The position numbers and the translations under genes were made by a program. The notes beneath the pieces are model-generated. The model saw only the letters and a program-made list of their open reading frames with translations, ran no database searches and was not told the origin of the DNA. A stretch of DNA of 64,000 bases from Achromobacter xylosoxidans (GTDB taxonomy: Bacteria; Pseudomonadota; Gammaproteobacteria; Burkholderiales; Burkholderiaceae_B): the NCBI RefSeq assembly GCF_002192695.1, contig NZ_MTLG01000011.1:1-64000 (forward strand). Reading direction: 5' to 3'. Position 1 is the first letter of the stretch, and each line of letters begins with the position of its first letter. This document shows, in pieces, positions 34,071 to 43,113 of this stretch.

Positions 34071-36203
34071 ATGCCGCTGAATAAGAAAAACCGCGGCCTG
34101 CGCCGCCTGAATATCGCATTCCTCTGCGCCCTCCCCCTAGCCCTGCTCTGCGCCGCCGCGCTCTACTGCGCGCACCAACAAGTCCTGCGGCGGCACGCGC
34201 ATCTGCTAAATCTCGACTTTCCGACGCTCCTGCGCGCCAATGCCTGGCTATTCGCCTGCGCCTCGCTGCTACTGATCGCCGCACTCTACGCCGGCGCCGT
34301 GCTCTGGTTGTGGTGCCGCCGCCGCATCGTCCAGCCGGCGCATGCGGCCAGGCGGGCGCTCGCTGAATGCGAGGCGCTCGGCCGGACCATGCTCGTCACC
34401 GTTCCCTGCGCGCTGTGCGCGCTCTCGCGCGCCAACGGCCGGCTGGTCTTCAGCAACGCCTTGGCATTGCAATGGCTGGGAGCTGGCGCTGGCCAGGCGC
34501 TGCCGGACACGCCCGACGTCAGACGTCTGTTGCGGCAAGCCCTGGATGCGGAGGAACCCGGCAGCATCGAGGCCTTCAATGCCCATGGCGGCCGCGTGCT
34601 GACGGTGGCCTACGCGCCCACGCGATACCGCAGACAGGATGTGGTGCTGTGCGCCTTCGCCGACATTAGCGCGCGCGCCGAGATGGAGCACCTTCTAGGC
34701 CTTGCCAAGGCACAGGCCGACAAGGTCTATGAGTCCGGGGCCGGCATCCTGTCCGGCATCACGCGCGAGATCCGCTCGCCTCTGTACGGGATGCTGGGCA
34801 CCCTCGAAGTGCTGGGGATGACGGCGCTGAGCCAAGAGCAGAGGCAGCAAGTCGACCGCGTCCAGAGCGCCTCCCTCGTTCTGCAGCAGGTCACCGGCGA
34901 CCTGCTCGACATCGCCAGGATCGAGTCTGGTCAGTTCGCCCTGGAAGCCAGCGCCTTCGACCCGCGCGAGCTGGTCCAAGGCGCCGTGGCCGCCCATGCC
35001 CCGGTGGCCGAACAGAAGGGGCTGATCATCCATGGCAGTCTGGACGCCTCGGTGCCGGATTGCGTCCGCGGCGACGCCGGTCGCATCCGGCAGATCCTGG
35101 GCCATCTGCTGAGCAATGCCATCAAGTTCACGGAATCCGGCCAGGTCGTCGTCAGGCTGCGCGCCCAGGCGATGCCGGACGCCAGGCTGCGTCTCGACCT
35201 GCAGGTCACCGATAGCGGCATCGGCATCGCCGCAGCCGAACAAGCCAGGCTGTTCGAGCCATTCCACCGAGCCGCAGCCGGTATGCAGGCGGCGCGCGGC
35301 GCGGGCCTGGGTCTGGGCTTGTTCCTGTGCGCCCGCCTGGCGGCGCTCATGGGGACCCGCGTCCAGGTCATAAGCGAACCAGGGCTGGGCAGCAGCTTCT
35401 CCGTTTCCTTCATGCTGGACCAGGCGCAGGCGCCCTGCGGCCCGGCCCCGCAACTGCAGGGCCCGCATGCCCACGATCTCCTGAACCTGCGGATCCTCGT
35501 CGTCGAGGGCAACTTGATCAACCAGGCCACGCTGCACGATCAGCTCATGCACCTGGGTTGCCGCCCCACGTTCGCGTCGGACGGGGCCGAAGGACTGGCA
35601 TTGTGGAACATACAGCCTTTCGACCTGGTCATGGCGGATACCGACCTGCCCGGCATGAATGGCTATGCGCTTGCCAGGGCCCTGCGCGCCCAGGGCACCA
35701 CAGCGCCCGTCATTGCCCTGGTCACAAGCGCGAGCAGGGCAGAAGAGCAGCGCTGTTCGGCGGCCGGCATGGACGGCTGGCTCGCCAAGCCGATAGGCTT
35801 GCGCGAGCTCAGGCAAAGACTCCAGGCATATGTCACCGCTCCCCCCCATGCGCAAGGCCTCGCGGGCGCAGCGCCGCGGACTGCCCCTGCCGCGCCACGG
35901 ATTGGCGCGGCAGGGGTTCCCGCCAAATACAAAGCCGTCTTTCTCGAAACCATGGACCGGGATATCGTCCGGCTGGAAGCCTCGATGCGCAGCGGTGACG
36001 CCGCGGATGTCCGCGCCTTGCTGCACCGGATACGCGGGGGCCTGGCCGCCGTGCACATGATCCCTCTATTGGGCCAGGCCGACGACCTGGCGGCCTTGCA
36101 GCGCAAGCAAGGCCTGAGCGGCTCAATGCCTCGGCAGATCGCCGCCTTCATCGAGCAGCTGCGCGGCAAGATGCGCGAAATCGCGTCAGAAAAAACCGGC
36201 TGA
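34071..36203 (+). CDS. Hybrid pseudokinase with intact Hpt domain
   Basis: From the ATG at 34071 the protein has 710 residues. It has two membrane helices (about 16-36 and 60-84) with a very short periplasmic loop, then PAS-like, HisKA-like, HATPase, receiver and Hpt domains. The H-box reads GITREIRSPLYG, so the phospho-accepting histidine is arginine (R232). The receiver has VVEGN in place of VVEDN but keeps D523 and the KP lysine. The Hpt keeps its histidine (LLHRIRGG, H652). It cannot start phosphorylation itself and may relay phosphate from the neighbouring kinase. A weak GGA precedes the start. Confidence 0.85.
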   Translation: MPLNKKNRGLRRLNIAFLCALPLALLCAAALYCAHQQVLRRHAHLLNLDFPTLLRANAWLFACASLLLIAALYAGAVLWLWCRRRIVQPAHAARRALAECEALGRTMLVTVPCALCALSRANGRLVFSNALALQWLGAGAGQALPDTPDVRRLLRQALDAEEPGSIEAFNAHGGRVLTVAYAPTRYRRQDVVLCAFADISARAEMEHLLGLAKAQADKVYESGAGILSGITREIRSPLYGMLGTLEVLGMTALSQEQRQQVDRVQSASLVLQQVTGDLLDIARIESGQFALEASAFDPRELVQGAVAAHAPVAEQKGLIIHGSLDASVPDCVRGDAGRIRQILGHLLSNAIKFTESGQVVVRLRAQAMPDARLRLDLQVTDSGIGIAAAEQARLFEPFHRAAAGMQAARGAGLGLGLFLCARLAALMGTRVQVISEPGLGSSFSVSFMLDQAQAPCGPAPQLQGPHAHDLLNLRILVVEGNLINQATLHDQLMHLGCRPTFASDGAEGLALWNIQPFDLVMADTDLPGMNGYALARALRAQGTTAPVIALVTSASRAEEQRCSAAGMDGWLAKPIGLRELRQRLQAYVTAPPHAQGLAGAAPRTAPAAPRIGAAGVPAKYKAVFLETMDRDIVRLEASMRSGDAADVRALLHRIRGGLAAVHMIPLLGQADDLAALQRKQGLSGSMPRQIAAFIEQLRGKMREIASEKTG

Positions 36204-36323
36204 ATTTGCGGCGCCTCAATTCTGCGCCAACCGCAGGCCTGAATGCGGTTCGGTGGGAGGCAATTGAGAAAATTCCCATAGTTCATGCATCCAGTGATTT
36301 CTAGAATCACAATTTGAAAAAGG

Positions 36324-37193
36324 ATGCATGCCCCGCGCGCAAGCGCAGTCGCCATCCTGGCCGACAACGCGCAGGCATGCGCCAAAAAAATGGAATCTCT
36401 CACCAGCGGCGGCGTTTGCCCTCGCCCCGCAAATCCGGCATCAACGGAAGCTGGCTATCAGCCCGTCTTTTCCGCCGATGGCCGGGTATGCGAATACGCC
36501 TTGCCCGACCTGTACCCGGGCCACGCCCCCCTGCAGGACGGCATCCATCCGGCCACGCATGAACTGTACGACGCGCTGCATCTCTTCGGGCAGGGAAATC
36601 AGGGCATTCCACTGTCCTTCAACTACGCGCCCAATGCCGCGGGCGTGTCGTGGTCGGCGCACAGCCTGTGCGCCGAACTGAACCTGTCGCTGGATCGGAA
36701 CCGCTTGCATCTGCAGCCCGGCGGAACCGATGGCGGTACAACCGGACCGAGCTATCCGGCTGCGCTGGTCACGCTGAACATCCCCATGACGTGGGACCTG
36801 CTGCCGGATGCCGAACTCTTCCGGAACCGGCACGACTTCAGTACCGGCCTGAGAGTCAGGATCGGCCCGACGCTCGTTGAAGGGCGGCCGGCGCCGCACG
36901 GCGTGCTGCGCGTGGCGGGATTGCACATGAAGATCCCCGAGCGGTTCTCGGAACATCCCATGCTGCATGGAAAGTTCTTCTCCCTGCTGCAGCGGGCGCA
37001 GGCGTTCAAGCTGCCCGTGCTGGTCATGGACGTCAATGACGCCACCGATTTCCATTGGATGCGGTCTTTCCCGAACCTGATGTTCCAGGGGAATCTGCTG
37101 TCGACGCGCATCGGCGCGGACAGCCTGGGCCTGCTGCTGGCGATGGGCGGCGACAAGTGGCGGGACTTCAAGGTGGGGGGGCGTGCGCGATAG
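36324..37193 (+). CDS. Degenerate EAL-domain-like protein
   Basis: I read this 289-residue protein as a very divergent EAL fold. YQPVFSADGRVCEYALPDLYP near residue 45 looks like the YQPI...EALLR strand with EAL changed to YAL. LVMDVNDATDFHWMRSFPNLMFQGNLLSTRI near the C-terminus looks like AEGVET...QGYLFSRP. Metal-binding acidic residues are mostly gone, so it cannot be a normal phosphodiesterase. It may bind c-di-GMP or a protein partner. No signal peptide is visible. It lies between the phosphorelay genes and the fimbrial operon. The fold call needs structural confirmation. Confidence 0.5.
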   Translation: MHAPRASAVAILADNAQACAKKMESLTSGGVCPRPANPASTEAGYQPVFSADGRVCEYALPDLYPGHAPLQDGIHPATHELYDALHLFGQGNQGIPLSFNYAPNAAGVSWSAHSLCAELNLSLDRNRLHLQPGGTDGGTTGPSYPAALVTLNIPMTWDLLPDAELFRNRHDFSTGLRVRIGPTLVEGRPAPHGVLRVAGLHMKIPERFSEHPMLHGKFFSLLQRAQAFKLPVLVMDVNDATDFHWMRSFPNLMFQGNLLSTRIGADSLGLLLAMGGDKWRDFKVGGRAR

Positions 37194-37365
37194 CGCCGCG
37201 CCTGCGCTGGCATTCTTCGCCATCAGAACAAGAAATTTCTCAGCCCTGGGAGCACGTTGAACCCGGATGATGCATGGGGTCGGACGCACACAAGGCGTCC
37301 GCTACACAACCCCGCCTTCACGAACCCCTGAAGGCGTTCATTCAACATCAACTCCAGGTTTTCAT

Positions 37366-37893
37366 ATGAAACTGAACAAGATCCTGATCGCGCTGGGATT
37401 GGCTGGCGCGTTTGCCGGCACGGCGCTTGCGGCTACCCCTGCGGAGATAAAAAAAAGCGTCACCAAGAGCATCACCCTGACGGCCCAGATCAACGACGCG
37501 ATTTTCGTGTCCAAGCCCGACGGCTCCACCTGGTACGGCACCGAGGAGCTCGAACCGGCAGACTACAGGCAGCTGACATTCTCCAAGACGCTGCCGATCC
37601 GCATATTTTCGAAGGCCGCTGGGATCAACGTCAAGCTCTCCCAACCTCTGAAAATGTCCAACGGACACCTTGAGATGATCAACCCACAGGTGATCTTGAC
37701 CCACGCCGCAGGCGACCAAATCCTGGCATACGACAAACCCGAAAAGATTACCCAGGTCGTGCAGGGCAACGGCGGCTTTGACGAAATCCACAATCTGGAA
37801 ATCTCAGTGGACAGCCCCCAGCAAACCAACGGCCAAACCCCCAACGGCAGCTACAGCGGCAATCTGGTCATGGTCTTCGAGCCGGCCCCTTAA
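37366..37893 (+). CDS. CS1/alpha-type fimbrial major subunit
   Basis: The 175-residue precursor has a signal peptide cut near ALAATPAE (residue 23). The mature protein begins with a donor-strand-like segment (KSVTKSITLTAQINDAIFV), followed by PDGSTWYGTEELEP, in the style of CooA/CfaB/CblA pilins. It ends in SGNLVMVFEPAP. It is the first gene of a seven-gene cluster with usher, chaperones, tip protein and minor subunit. It would form the fibre shaft on the cell surface. No cysteines are present, unlike pap-type pilins. Confidence 0.85.
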   Translation: MKLNKILIALGLAGAFAGTALAATPAEIKKSVTKSITLTAQINDAIFVSKPDGSTWYGTEELEPADYRQLTFSKTLPIRIFSKAAGINVKLSQPLKMSNGHLEMINPQVILTHAAGDQILAYDKPEKITQVVQGNGGFDEIHNLEISVDSPQQTNGQTPNGSYSGNLVMVFEPAP

Positions 37894-37962
37894 GTCTCGC
37901 TCGACCATCGTTCTCCAGGGCCCCGTCCGGGGCTCTTCCTTCCCCCTTTTGGACTGCAGGGC

Positions 37963-40224
37963 ATGCGCGCTCATCGGGTTTCCTTTTGCCTTAAAAAAAT
38001 CCTGCCGTGCGTTCTTGCCGCGTCCTCCACCCAGGCCTTTGCGCAAGTGAAGATTTCCTACGGCATTCCTGAAGGCTTCAGCGCGGTTGAAATGGACAAT
38101 AGCGCAAGCTACGTCTCCAGTTTCAACGGCAGGACGCTGCCGGGATTGATCGCCTATTCCCTGGAGCAGAACCGACTCGCGTTCGACCCCGTCAAGTACG
38201 CGGAAAACGGCGTGACGGTGGAAGAAATAGAAGCCATCCGCCAGGTGGTTTCCACCATCGACTACAAGCAATGCGTCAACGGCTGCGACCTGCGCGTGGC
38301 GGAGCACTACGTCACCATCGACAAGATCCGCCGCACATTGCAGATCAGAAGCTCACGCGACGACTACCTGTCTCCCGCGACCACCTGGGGACTGATCAAC
38401 AATCAGTCGCTGGACCTGCGCGGATCTTCCGACAGCTATCGTGCCATGAACCTCAGCGGCACGACATGGCTGGGTCTGCCACTGCGCAGCTTCGGCTACA
38501 TGAGCTGGTACGGCAGCCGCAACCGCATGCGCGGCCGCAGCAATAGCGATCAGGGGATCTCCTCTTACTTCCTGCAGAAGAACTTTCACAGCGCCTATGT
38601 GCGGGCGGGCAAGCAGAATAGCCTCGATTACGCCTCGGGCTCGGTCAGCACGATGCTGTCGCCCAGCTTCGATCAGTTCGTCACGATCGGCAGCCAGAAC
38701 CATTTGCGGGCCGACCGCGATACGGGTTCGCTGGTGCTGTATTCCACTGCCGAAGGAAACTACGAGTTCTACCGCAACGGGCGGCTCATCCTGAAGCGGC
38801 CCGCCATACTCGGCCGCAATGAGATCAGCTTCATCGACCTGCCTGGCGGCTACTACCCGGTGGAGATCCGGCTGGTGGACCGCAATGGCAATCTGATCAA
38901 CCGCGAAACTCGCGACATCAACAACCTGAACTTCAACGGCGGCGGCGGCAACTCCTGGCACATGACCGCGGGCAAGGAAATGGGCGCAGGCGGCCAGCTG
39001 CTTCAAGCTGCCGTCAGCCGCAACCTGAGCCAGTTCTACCTGAACGCCTCATTCATCAGTGGCGACCAATCCCGCTGGGCGGGTGAACTGAACGTCACGC
39101 GGCCCTCCCGCATCGGCACGGCAGACCTCACGCCTACGCTGGGCGTCCTAGGCGGCGAACGCGGCGCGGGCGCTTATTTCAACCTGTCGATGAACGATCC
39201 CGTGCTGGGCAGCCTGTCGGCCAGCCGCTATCAGATTTCAGACGTGTCGCGCTTCTATTGGGGCACGCCCAGCACCAGCTTTTCATACAGCAGAAGCGTG
39301 GGCGATGTCATGCTGGGCTACAACTACAACAAGCACAGCCGCGGCGAGATACAGCAAGCCGAAGCCCGCTGGCACTACCGCCCCAACGGCCTGTGGTCGA
39401 CTTTCTCCCTGGGCGTGCAAAAAGGCGGCTACGGCCGTGGCGACGACGGCTACGCCGTGTACTTCAACATGAGCTGGACCTTGGACAAGACGCAAGCCAG
39501 CTTCCGTGCGGCCCGTCAGGGCGGCGAGACTCAGCTCAGCGGCGACTATCGCAAGGATTTCCAGGACAGCTACGGCACCTCGGCGGCGGGCGTCACGGTC
39601 AACCGGAACAGCACAAGCAACAGCGTCAGTGTTTACGGCAGCCGCTCCGGAACCCGTGGCGATACCTCCCTCAACCTGGGCCACAGCGACTTCAGGAGCA
39701 ACGCAGATTTCAACTACCGCGGCATGCTGGCGGCCAGCGCCAAGGGCATCGCGGTGGGACGCTACAGCAACAGCGGCAGCGCCATGCTGCTGGACACGCC
39801 CGCCATCGACGGCGCCTCCTACGGCTTCAGCGTGGAAGGCCATCCGGTCGGCGGCGGCGGCACCTACGCCGTGCCGCTAGGCCAATACCGCGACGTTCCC
39901 TTCGCCCGCGTCCTGAGCAACAGCGAACACATGGACATGAGCATCGAAGTCCCCGCCAACGTTGTGCGCGCCCATCCTGGCCAGGTGTATGCGGCGCAAG
40001 CCAAGGTGGCGATCAACATGGTCTACAGCGGCATCCTGACGGACCCGTCCGGCAAACCCCTGGGCGGGATCATCCAGGAAACCGGCGACACGGCGTACCC
40101 CAATGGACTGTTCTCCATCGCCAGCAAGACGGTGCTTACCAAGATCACGCTGCGGCAGCCCGGCAGGCACTACACCTGCGACCTCGGCAACACCATCAAC
40201 GGCAGCTACTACCGCTGCCAATAA
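37963..40224 (+). CDS. CS1/alpha-type fimbrial usher (CooC/TcfC-like)
   Basis: This 753-residue outer-membrane protein has a signal peptide (to about residue 28) and an N-terminal domain with a conserved cysteine pair (KQCVNGCDL, about 106-110). A long beta-barrel region and a C-terminal domain with two cysteines (HYTCDLGNTINGSYYRCQ) follow. The barrel motifs (FYRNGRLILKRPAILGRNEISFIDLPGGYYPVEIRLVD) fit the TcfC/CooC ushers of the alternate chaperone-usher family. It would receive chaperone-subunit complexes and secrete the fibre. It follows the major subunit by 69 bp. Confidence 0.92.
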   Translation: MRAHRVSFCLKKILPCVLAASSTQAFAQVKISYGIPEGFSAVEMDNSASYVSSFNGRTLPGLIAYSLEQNRLAFDPVKYAENGVTVEEIEAIRQVVSTIDYKQCVNGCDLRVAEHYVTIDKIRRTLQIRSSRDDYLSPATTWGLINNQSLDLRGSSDSYRAMNLSGTTWLGLPLRSFGYMSWYGSRNRMRGRSNSDQGISSYFLQKNFHSAYVRAGKQNSLDYASGSVSTMLSPSFDQFVTIGSQNHLRADRDTGSLVLYSTAEGNYEFYRNGRLILKRPAILGRNEISFIDLPGGYYPVEIRLVDRNGNLINRETRDINNLNFNGGGGNSWHMTAGKEMGAGGQLLQAAVSRNLSQFYLNASFISGDQSRWAGELNVTRPSRIGTADLTPTLGVLGGERGAGAYFNLSMNDPVLGSLSASRYQISDVSRFYWGTPSTSFSYSRSVGDVMLGYNYNKHSRGEIQQAEARWHYRPNGLWSTFSLGVQKGGYGRGDDGYAVYFNMSWTLDKTQASFRAARQGGETQLSGDYRKDFQDSYGTSAAGVTVNRNSTSNSVSVYGSRSGTRGDTSLNLGHSDFRSNADFNYRGMLAASAKGIAVGRYSNSGSAMLLDTPAIDGASYGFSVEGHPVGGGGTYAVPLGQYRDVPFARVLSNSEHMDMSIEVPANVVRAHPGQVYAAQAKVAINMVYSGILTDPSGKPLGGIIQETGDTAYPNGLFSIASKTVLTKITLRQPGRHYTCDLGNTINGSYYRCQ

Positions 40225-40248
40225 CCAGATTTCCGAAGAGGAACCACG

Positions 40249-40938
40249 ATGCTACGAAAGACTCTGCTCACGCTGTTCGGTTCGATGCTGCTGGCCGCGC
40301 CGCCGCCGCCGGCGCAGGCCGAAGGCGAACTGCTGGTGATGCCAGCCCGGATCAAGGTATTCAACGGCCACGACTACGGCGTCACCGTCAGGAACGTGGG
40401 GGACGGACCGCTATACCTGTCGGCCACGCTGCAGAAGGTGATGAATCCCGGCCTCACCCCCGAGGAGCAAATGCCGCTGAGCCAGCTCGAGCATCCAGGT
40501 CTGCTCGCCAGTCCGGACAAATTGACGCTGGGGCCTGGCCAGAGCCGCACCATCAGCCTGAAGTCGCTGTCCGTGCCGGCAGCGGAAGAGATGTACCGCC
40601 TTTACGTCGTGCCAGCCAGGGCAATGCAGGTCGAAGAGGCGCCCCAGGACAAGATCAGCGCGCCCATGTCCGTTTCCATAGGCTATGGCGTGCTGATCCA
40701 GCACATGCCTCCTCCGGGTCTGCAACGGTCGGGCTGGTCGCATCGCTGCGAAAACGCGGGTGTGAGGCTGGAGAATACCGGCAATGTGTCCCTGGTCCTT
40801 GCGGATATTGCATCGCCTGACCGCAGGTTGGAGCAGAACCGGGTGGTGTTGTTTCCTGGCGCGTCGCGGCGTTTCGAGGGCAAGAAGCTCACGATGCTGA
40901 TCGGCGATGCGCCGCAGGGTTTCGATTGCCGCAGATGA
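40249..40938 (+). CDS. Fimbrial periplasmic chaperone 1
   Basis: A 229-residue protein with a signal peptide (to about residue 24) and two immunoglobulin-like domains. The subunit-binding strand lies in LLASPDKLTLGPGQSRTISLKSL, and the second domain ends in FEGKKLTMLIGDAPQGFDCRR. Two cysteines (CENAG and FDCRR) could form a disulfide in domain 2. It would fold subunits in the periplasm and hand them to the usher. GAGGAA precedes the ATG. It is one of three chaperone genes in the operon. Confidence 0.88.
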   Translation: MLRKTLLTLFGSMLLAAPPPPAQAEGELLVMPARIKVFNGHDYGVTVRNVGDGPLYLSATLQKVMNPGLTPEEQMPLSQLEHPGLLASPDKLTLGPGQSRTISLKSLSVPAAEEMYRLYVVPARAMQVEEAPQDKISAPMSVSIGYGVLIQHMPPPGLQRSGWSHRCENAGVRLENTGNVSLVLADIASPDRRLEQNRVVLFPGASRRFEGKKLTMLIGDAPQGFDCRR

Positions 40939-40966
40939 GCATGGCGCAATGTACGAGGGACCAACC

Positions 40967-41998
40967 ATGAGATTGCCGAATTTCAAAGGATGGATGATGC
41001 CGCGACCAGTTGCTGCCGTACTGGCAACAAGCGCGATGATCGCCAGTAGTGACGCCTTGGCATGGCGGGGCATCTACTACAGCAACCTGAGCAACGGCTA
41101 TAGCGATTGCACCTACCAAAACAATGGCAATGGCACCAGCACGCTGGGCGTGACCATCAGCTATAAGAACATTCTAGGTCACCTAGGCAAGCATAGCGGG
41201 CCGTTCAGGAGCCGAGGAATCCTTGTATACACCTATGATAAAGACGGCAAACTGCAGCAGTCTGGTCACTATGCCAGTGCTGTCTACATGGATGGCGTTC
41301 GGGACTCGGGTAAAACAAGCGGCATTGACTACATGGTCTACGATAACAGTGATTTCCGTTACACGGTCTGGCGCGATACATCCGCGAGAGTCGTGCGGGT
41401 AACGGTCGTTGCCGATAACAAGCACCTTGCACCGTGGCCTGCCATTGGGGTAAGAGCAGCGAATGTCACGCAAAAGAACGACGTCGCCGAAATAACCGGA
41501 CTGGCCTATATCGGCGCAGACAGCTCAACGGGCAACTGCAATATCATCACCGATCCGAAGATTCCGCCCCCACCTGTGGCTCCCAAGATCCACATGACCG
41601 CGCCGGACTGGAATCTCGGAGAGTTGCTGCCCGGAGCGCCTGCGGAAAGGCCATTTTCTGGCGCCGGCGAAGAATTGTGCTTCACCTACGACCACCTCAA
41701 ATGGACAGGATTGCGCTACGCCATCAACGCGACCAACCAGAACGGCCTGTCGGGCAATGGCTGGTACCAACTCAAGCACCTGACCTCGCCTTCCGACACG
41801 GTGCCATACCGAGTCGTGCTGCGGAACGCGACGACCAGTACCGAGGTCGCGCTGCCCAACACCGGCAATGTCGTGTCCGCCTTGGGCAACAACGGACGCG
41901 ATTGCTTCATCCCCACGTTCACGGCTGACACGCCCAAGGCGGCGAAGGAAGGCGACTACAGCGACGTGCTCACCTTCACGGTCGTCGCACGACCTTAG
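40967..41998 (+). CDS. Fimbrial tip adhesin (CfaE/CooD-like)
   Basis: Starting at the ATG at 40967 (GAGGGA six bases upstream) the precursor has 343 residues and a signal peptide ending near SSDALA (about residue 33). The N-terminal half (WRGIYYSNLSNGYSDCTYQNN to GNCNII) is likely the receptor-binding domain. A proline linker (PKIPPPPVAPK) leads to a pilin-like C-terminal domain with two cysteines. This two-domain layout and size fit CS1-family tip proteins. The receptor cannot be predicted. Its base composition is less GC-rich than its neighbours, as is common for adhesins under diversifying selection. Confidence 0.78.
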   Translation: MRLPNFKGWMMPRPVAAVLATSAMIASSDALAWRGIYYSNLSNGYSDCTYQNNGNGTSTLGVTISYKNILGHLGKHSGPFRSRGILVYTYDKDGKLQQSGHYASAVYMDGVRDSGKTSGIDYMVYDNSDFRYTVWRDTSARVVRVTVVADNKHLAPWPAIGVRAANVTQKNDVAEITGLAYIGADSSTGNCNIITDPKIPPPPVAPKIHMTAPDWNLGELLPGAPAERPFSGAGEELCFTYDHLKWTGLRYAINATNQNGLSGNGWYQLKHLTSPSDTVPYRVVLRNATTSTEVALPNTGNVVSALGNNGRDCFIPTFTADTPKAAKEGDYSDVLTFTVVARP

Positions 41999-42006
41999 CT
42001 CATGCC

Positions 42007-42507
42007 ATGAGCGTTCATGTCCTTCCCCGGCGATTCGCCCGCCGCACCGCGTTTATCGTTGCGGCACTCGCCCTGCCCTGGCCCCAGCACGGCCAGGGGG
42101 CCGGCATCCTGCACCTGCCGAGAGCGGAACTGCGCCTGGAACCCGGTCGAGCGCCGAGCGAACTGCTGGCGGAAAACCGTGGCGACAGCCCGCTCTATCT
42201 GGATGTGGAACAGCATCTGCTCCTCAATCCCGGATCGACGCCGGAAGTGCTGGCGCCAGTTGGCGAAACAGAGCGACCCAGCTTGCTGGTCACCCCCAAG
42301 CGCCTGATTCTGGCGCCGGGACAAAAGTACCGGATGAGCGTGCGCGTCTTGCATGCGCCTGCCCGCACGCAAGTCTGGCGCATCACCTTCCGGCCTAGGG
42401 AGCGGGTGATTCTGAACGGCGGCGAGGCCGATGGCAGCGCGCCCCTGATCATCAACATGGCGTACGGCGTTCTGATCTATCAGATCGCCGCGCACGCTCA
42501 GCCTTGA
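42007..42507 (+). CDS. Single-domain fimbrial chaperone-like protein 2
   Basis: This 166-residue protein has a signal-like N-terminus (RRTAFIVAALALPWPQHGQG). Only the first chaperone immunoglobulin domain follows: LELEPGRAPSELLAENRGDSPLYL-type strands, LLVTPKRLILAPGQKYRMSVRVL and INMAYGVLIYQI. It then stops where the second domain should start. Chaperones 1 and 3 of this operon are 50-60 residues longer and have that domain. The reading frame is intact with no sign of a frameshift. It may be a dedicated chaperone for the tip or minor subunit, or a degenerating copy. Confidence 0.72.
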   Translation: MSVHVLPRRFARRTAFIVAALALPWPQHGQGAGILHLPRAELRLEPGRAPSELLAENRGDSPLYLDVEQHLLLNPGSTPEVLAPVGETERPSLLVTPKRLILAPGQKYRMSVRVLHAPARTQVWRITFRPRERVILNGGEADGSAPLIINMAYGVLIYQIAAHAQP

Positions 42508-42526
42508 AACCCATGAGAACCCGGAC

Positions 42527-43078
42527 ATGAACAGAATCCCAATCCGCGCGTGCCTGATGCTGGCCCTGGGAATGGTCCCTGTCGCAGCCGCCGCCGTGGA
42601 TATCGTCCTAACCGGCGATACCACTAGCAGGATCACCGCCACGGTCAGGGCCGCCAACAGGCTGCTGGTCACGGACGACAAGGGCGGCTGGTTCGACCAG
42701 GGCTTGGCGATGCAGCAGCTGCGCGGATGGGAATCGCCGTATGAGACGCAGGCGCGCTTGCGCGTCGTGTCCTCGAGCGGCGCGTTTCAGGTGCGCATGG
42801 ACCGGCCGCTGGAAATCCGCAACACGGCCAACGCGGCCCTGGTGTTCCGTCGGCCCAAGGTTTCCCTGGCCGCGGAAGACGGGGAGCAGAAAACCCTGGA
42901 AGTAGGCCAGGACGTGAAATTCGAGAATCCGTTTGCGCCGGTTGCAGGCGAGGACTCCATCGGCTACTACGGGCTGGCGATTTCGGCTTATCCGCCGGAA
43001 GGCAATTTCAAGGAGACGGCAGGCAACTATGTCGGCGAGCTGTCGTTGGTCTTTGAACCGACCGCCCGGATCCCCTGA
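42527..43078 (+). CDS. Minor fimbrial subunit
   Basis: The 183-residue precursor has a signal peptide ending near VAAAAVD. Its mature N-terminus (VDIVLTGDTTSRITATVRAANRLLV) recalls a donor strand. It closes with ETAGNYVGELSLVFEPTARIP, which matches the end of the major subunit (SYSGNLVMVFEPAP). It probably is a second, rarer pilin or an anchor/terminator of the fibre. It lies between the short chaperone and the third chaperone. Confidence 0.75.
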   Translation: MNRIPIRACLMLALGMVPVAAAAVDIVLTGDTTSRITATVRAANRLLVTDDKGGWFDQGLAMQQLRGWESPYETQARLRVVSSSGAFQVRMDRPLEIRNTANAALVFRRPKVSLAAEDGEQKTLEVGQDVKFENPFAPVAGEDSIGYYGLAISAYPPEGNFKETAGNYVGELSLVFEPTARIP

Positions 43079-43113
43079 GGCGCTGTGCGCGGCCGGATTT
43101 CGCGGAGATGCGG

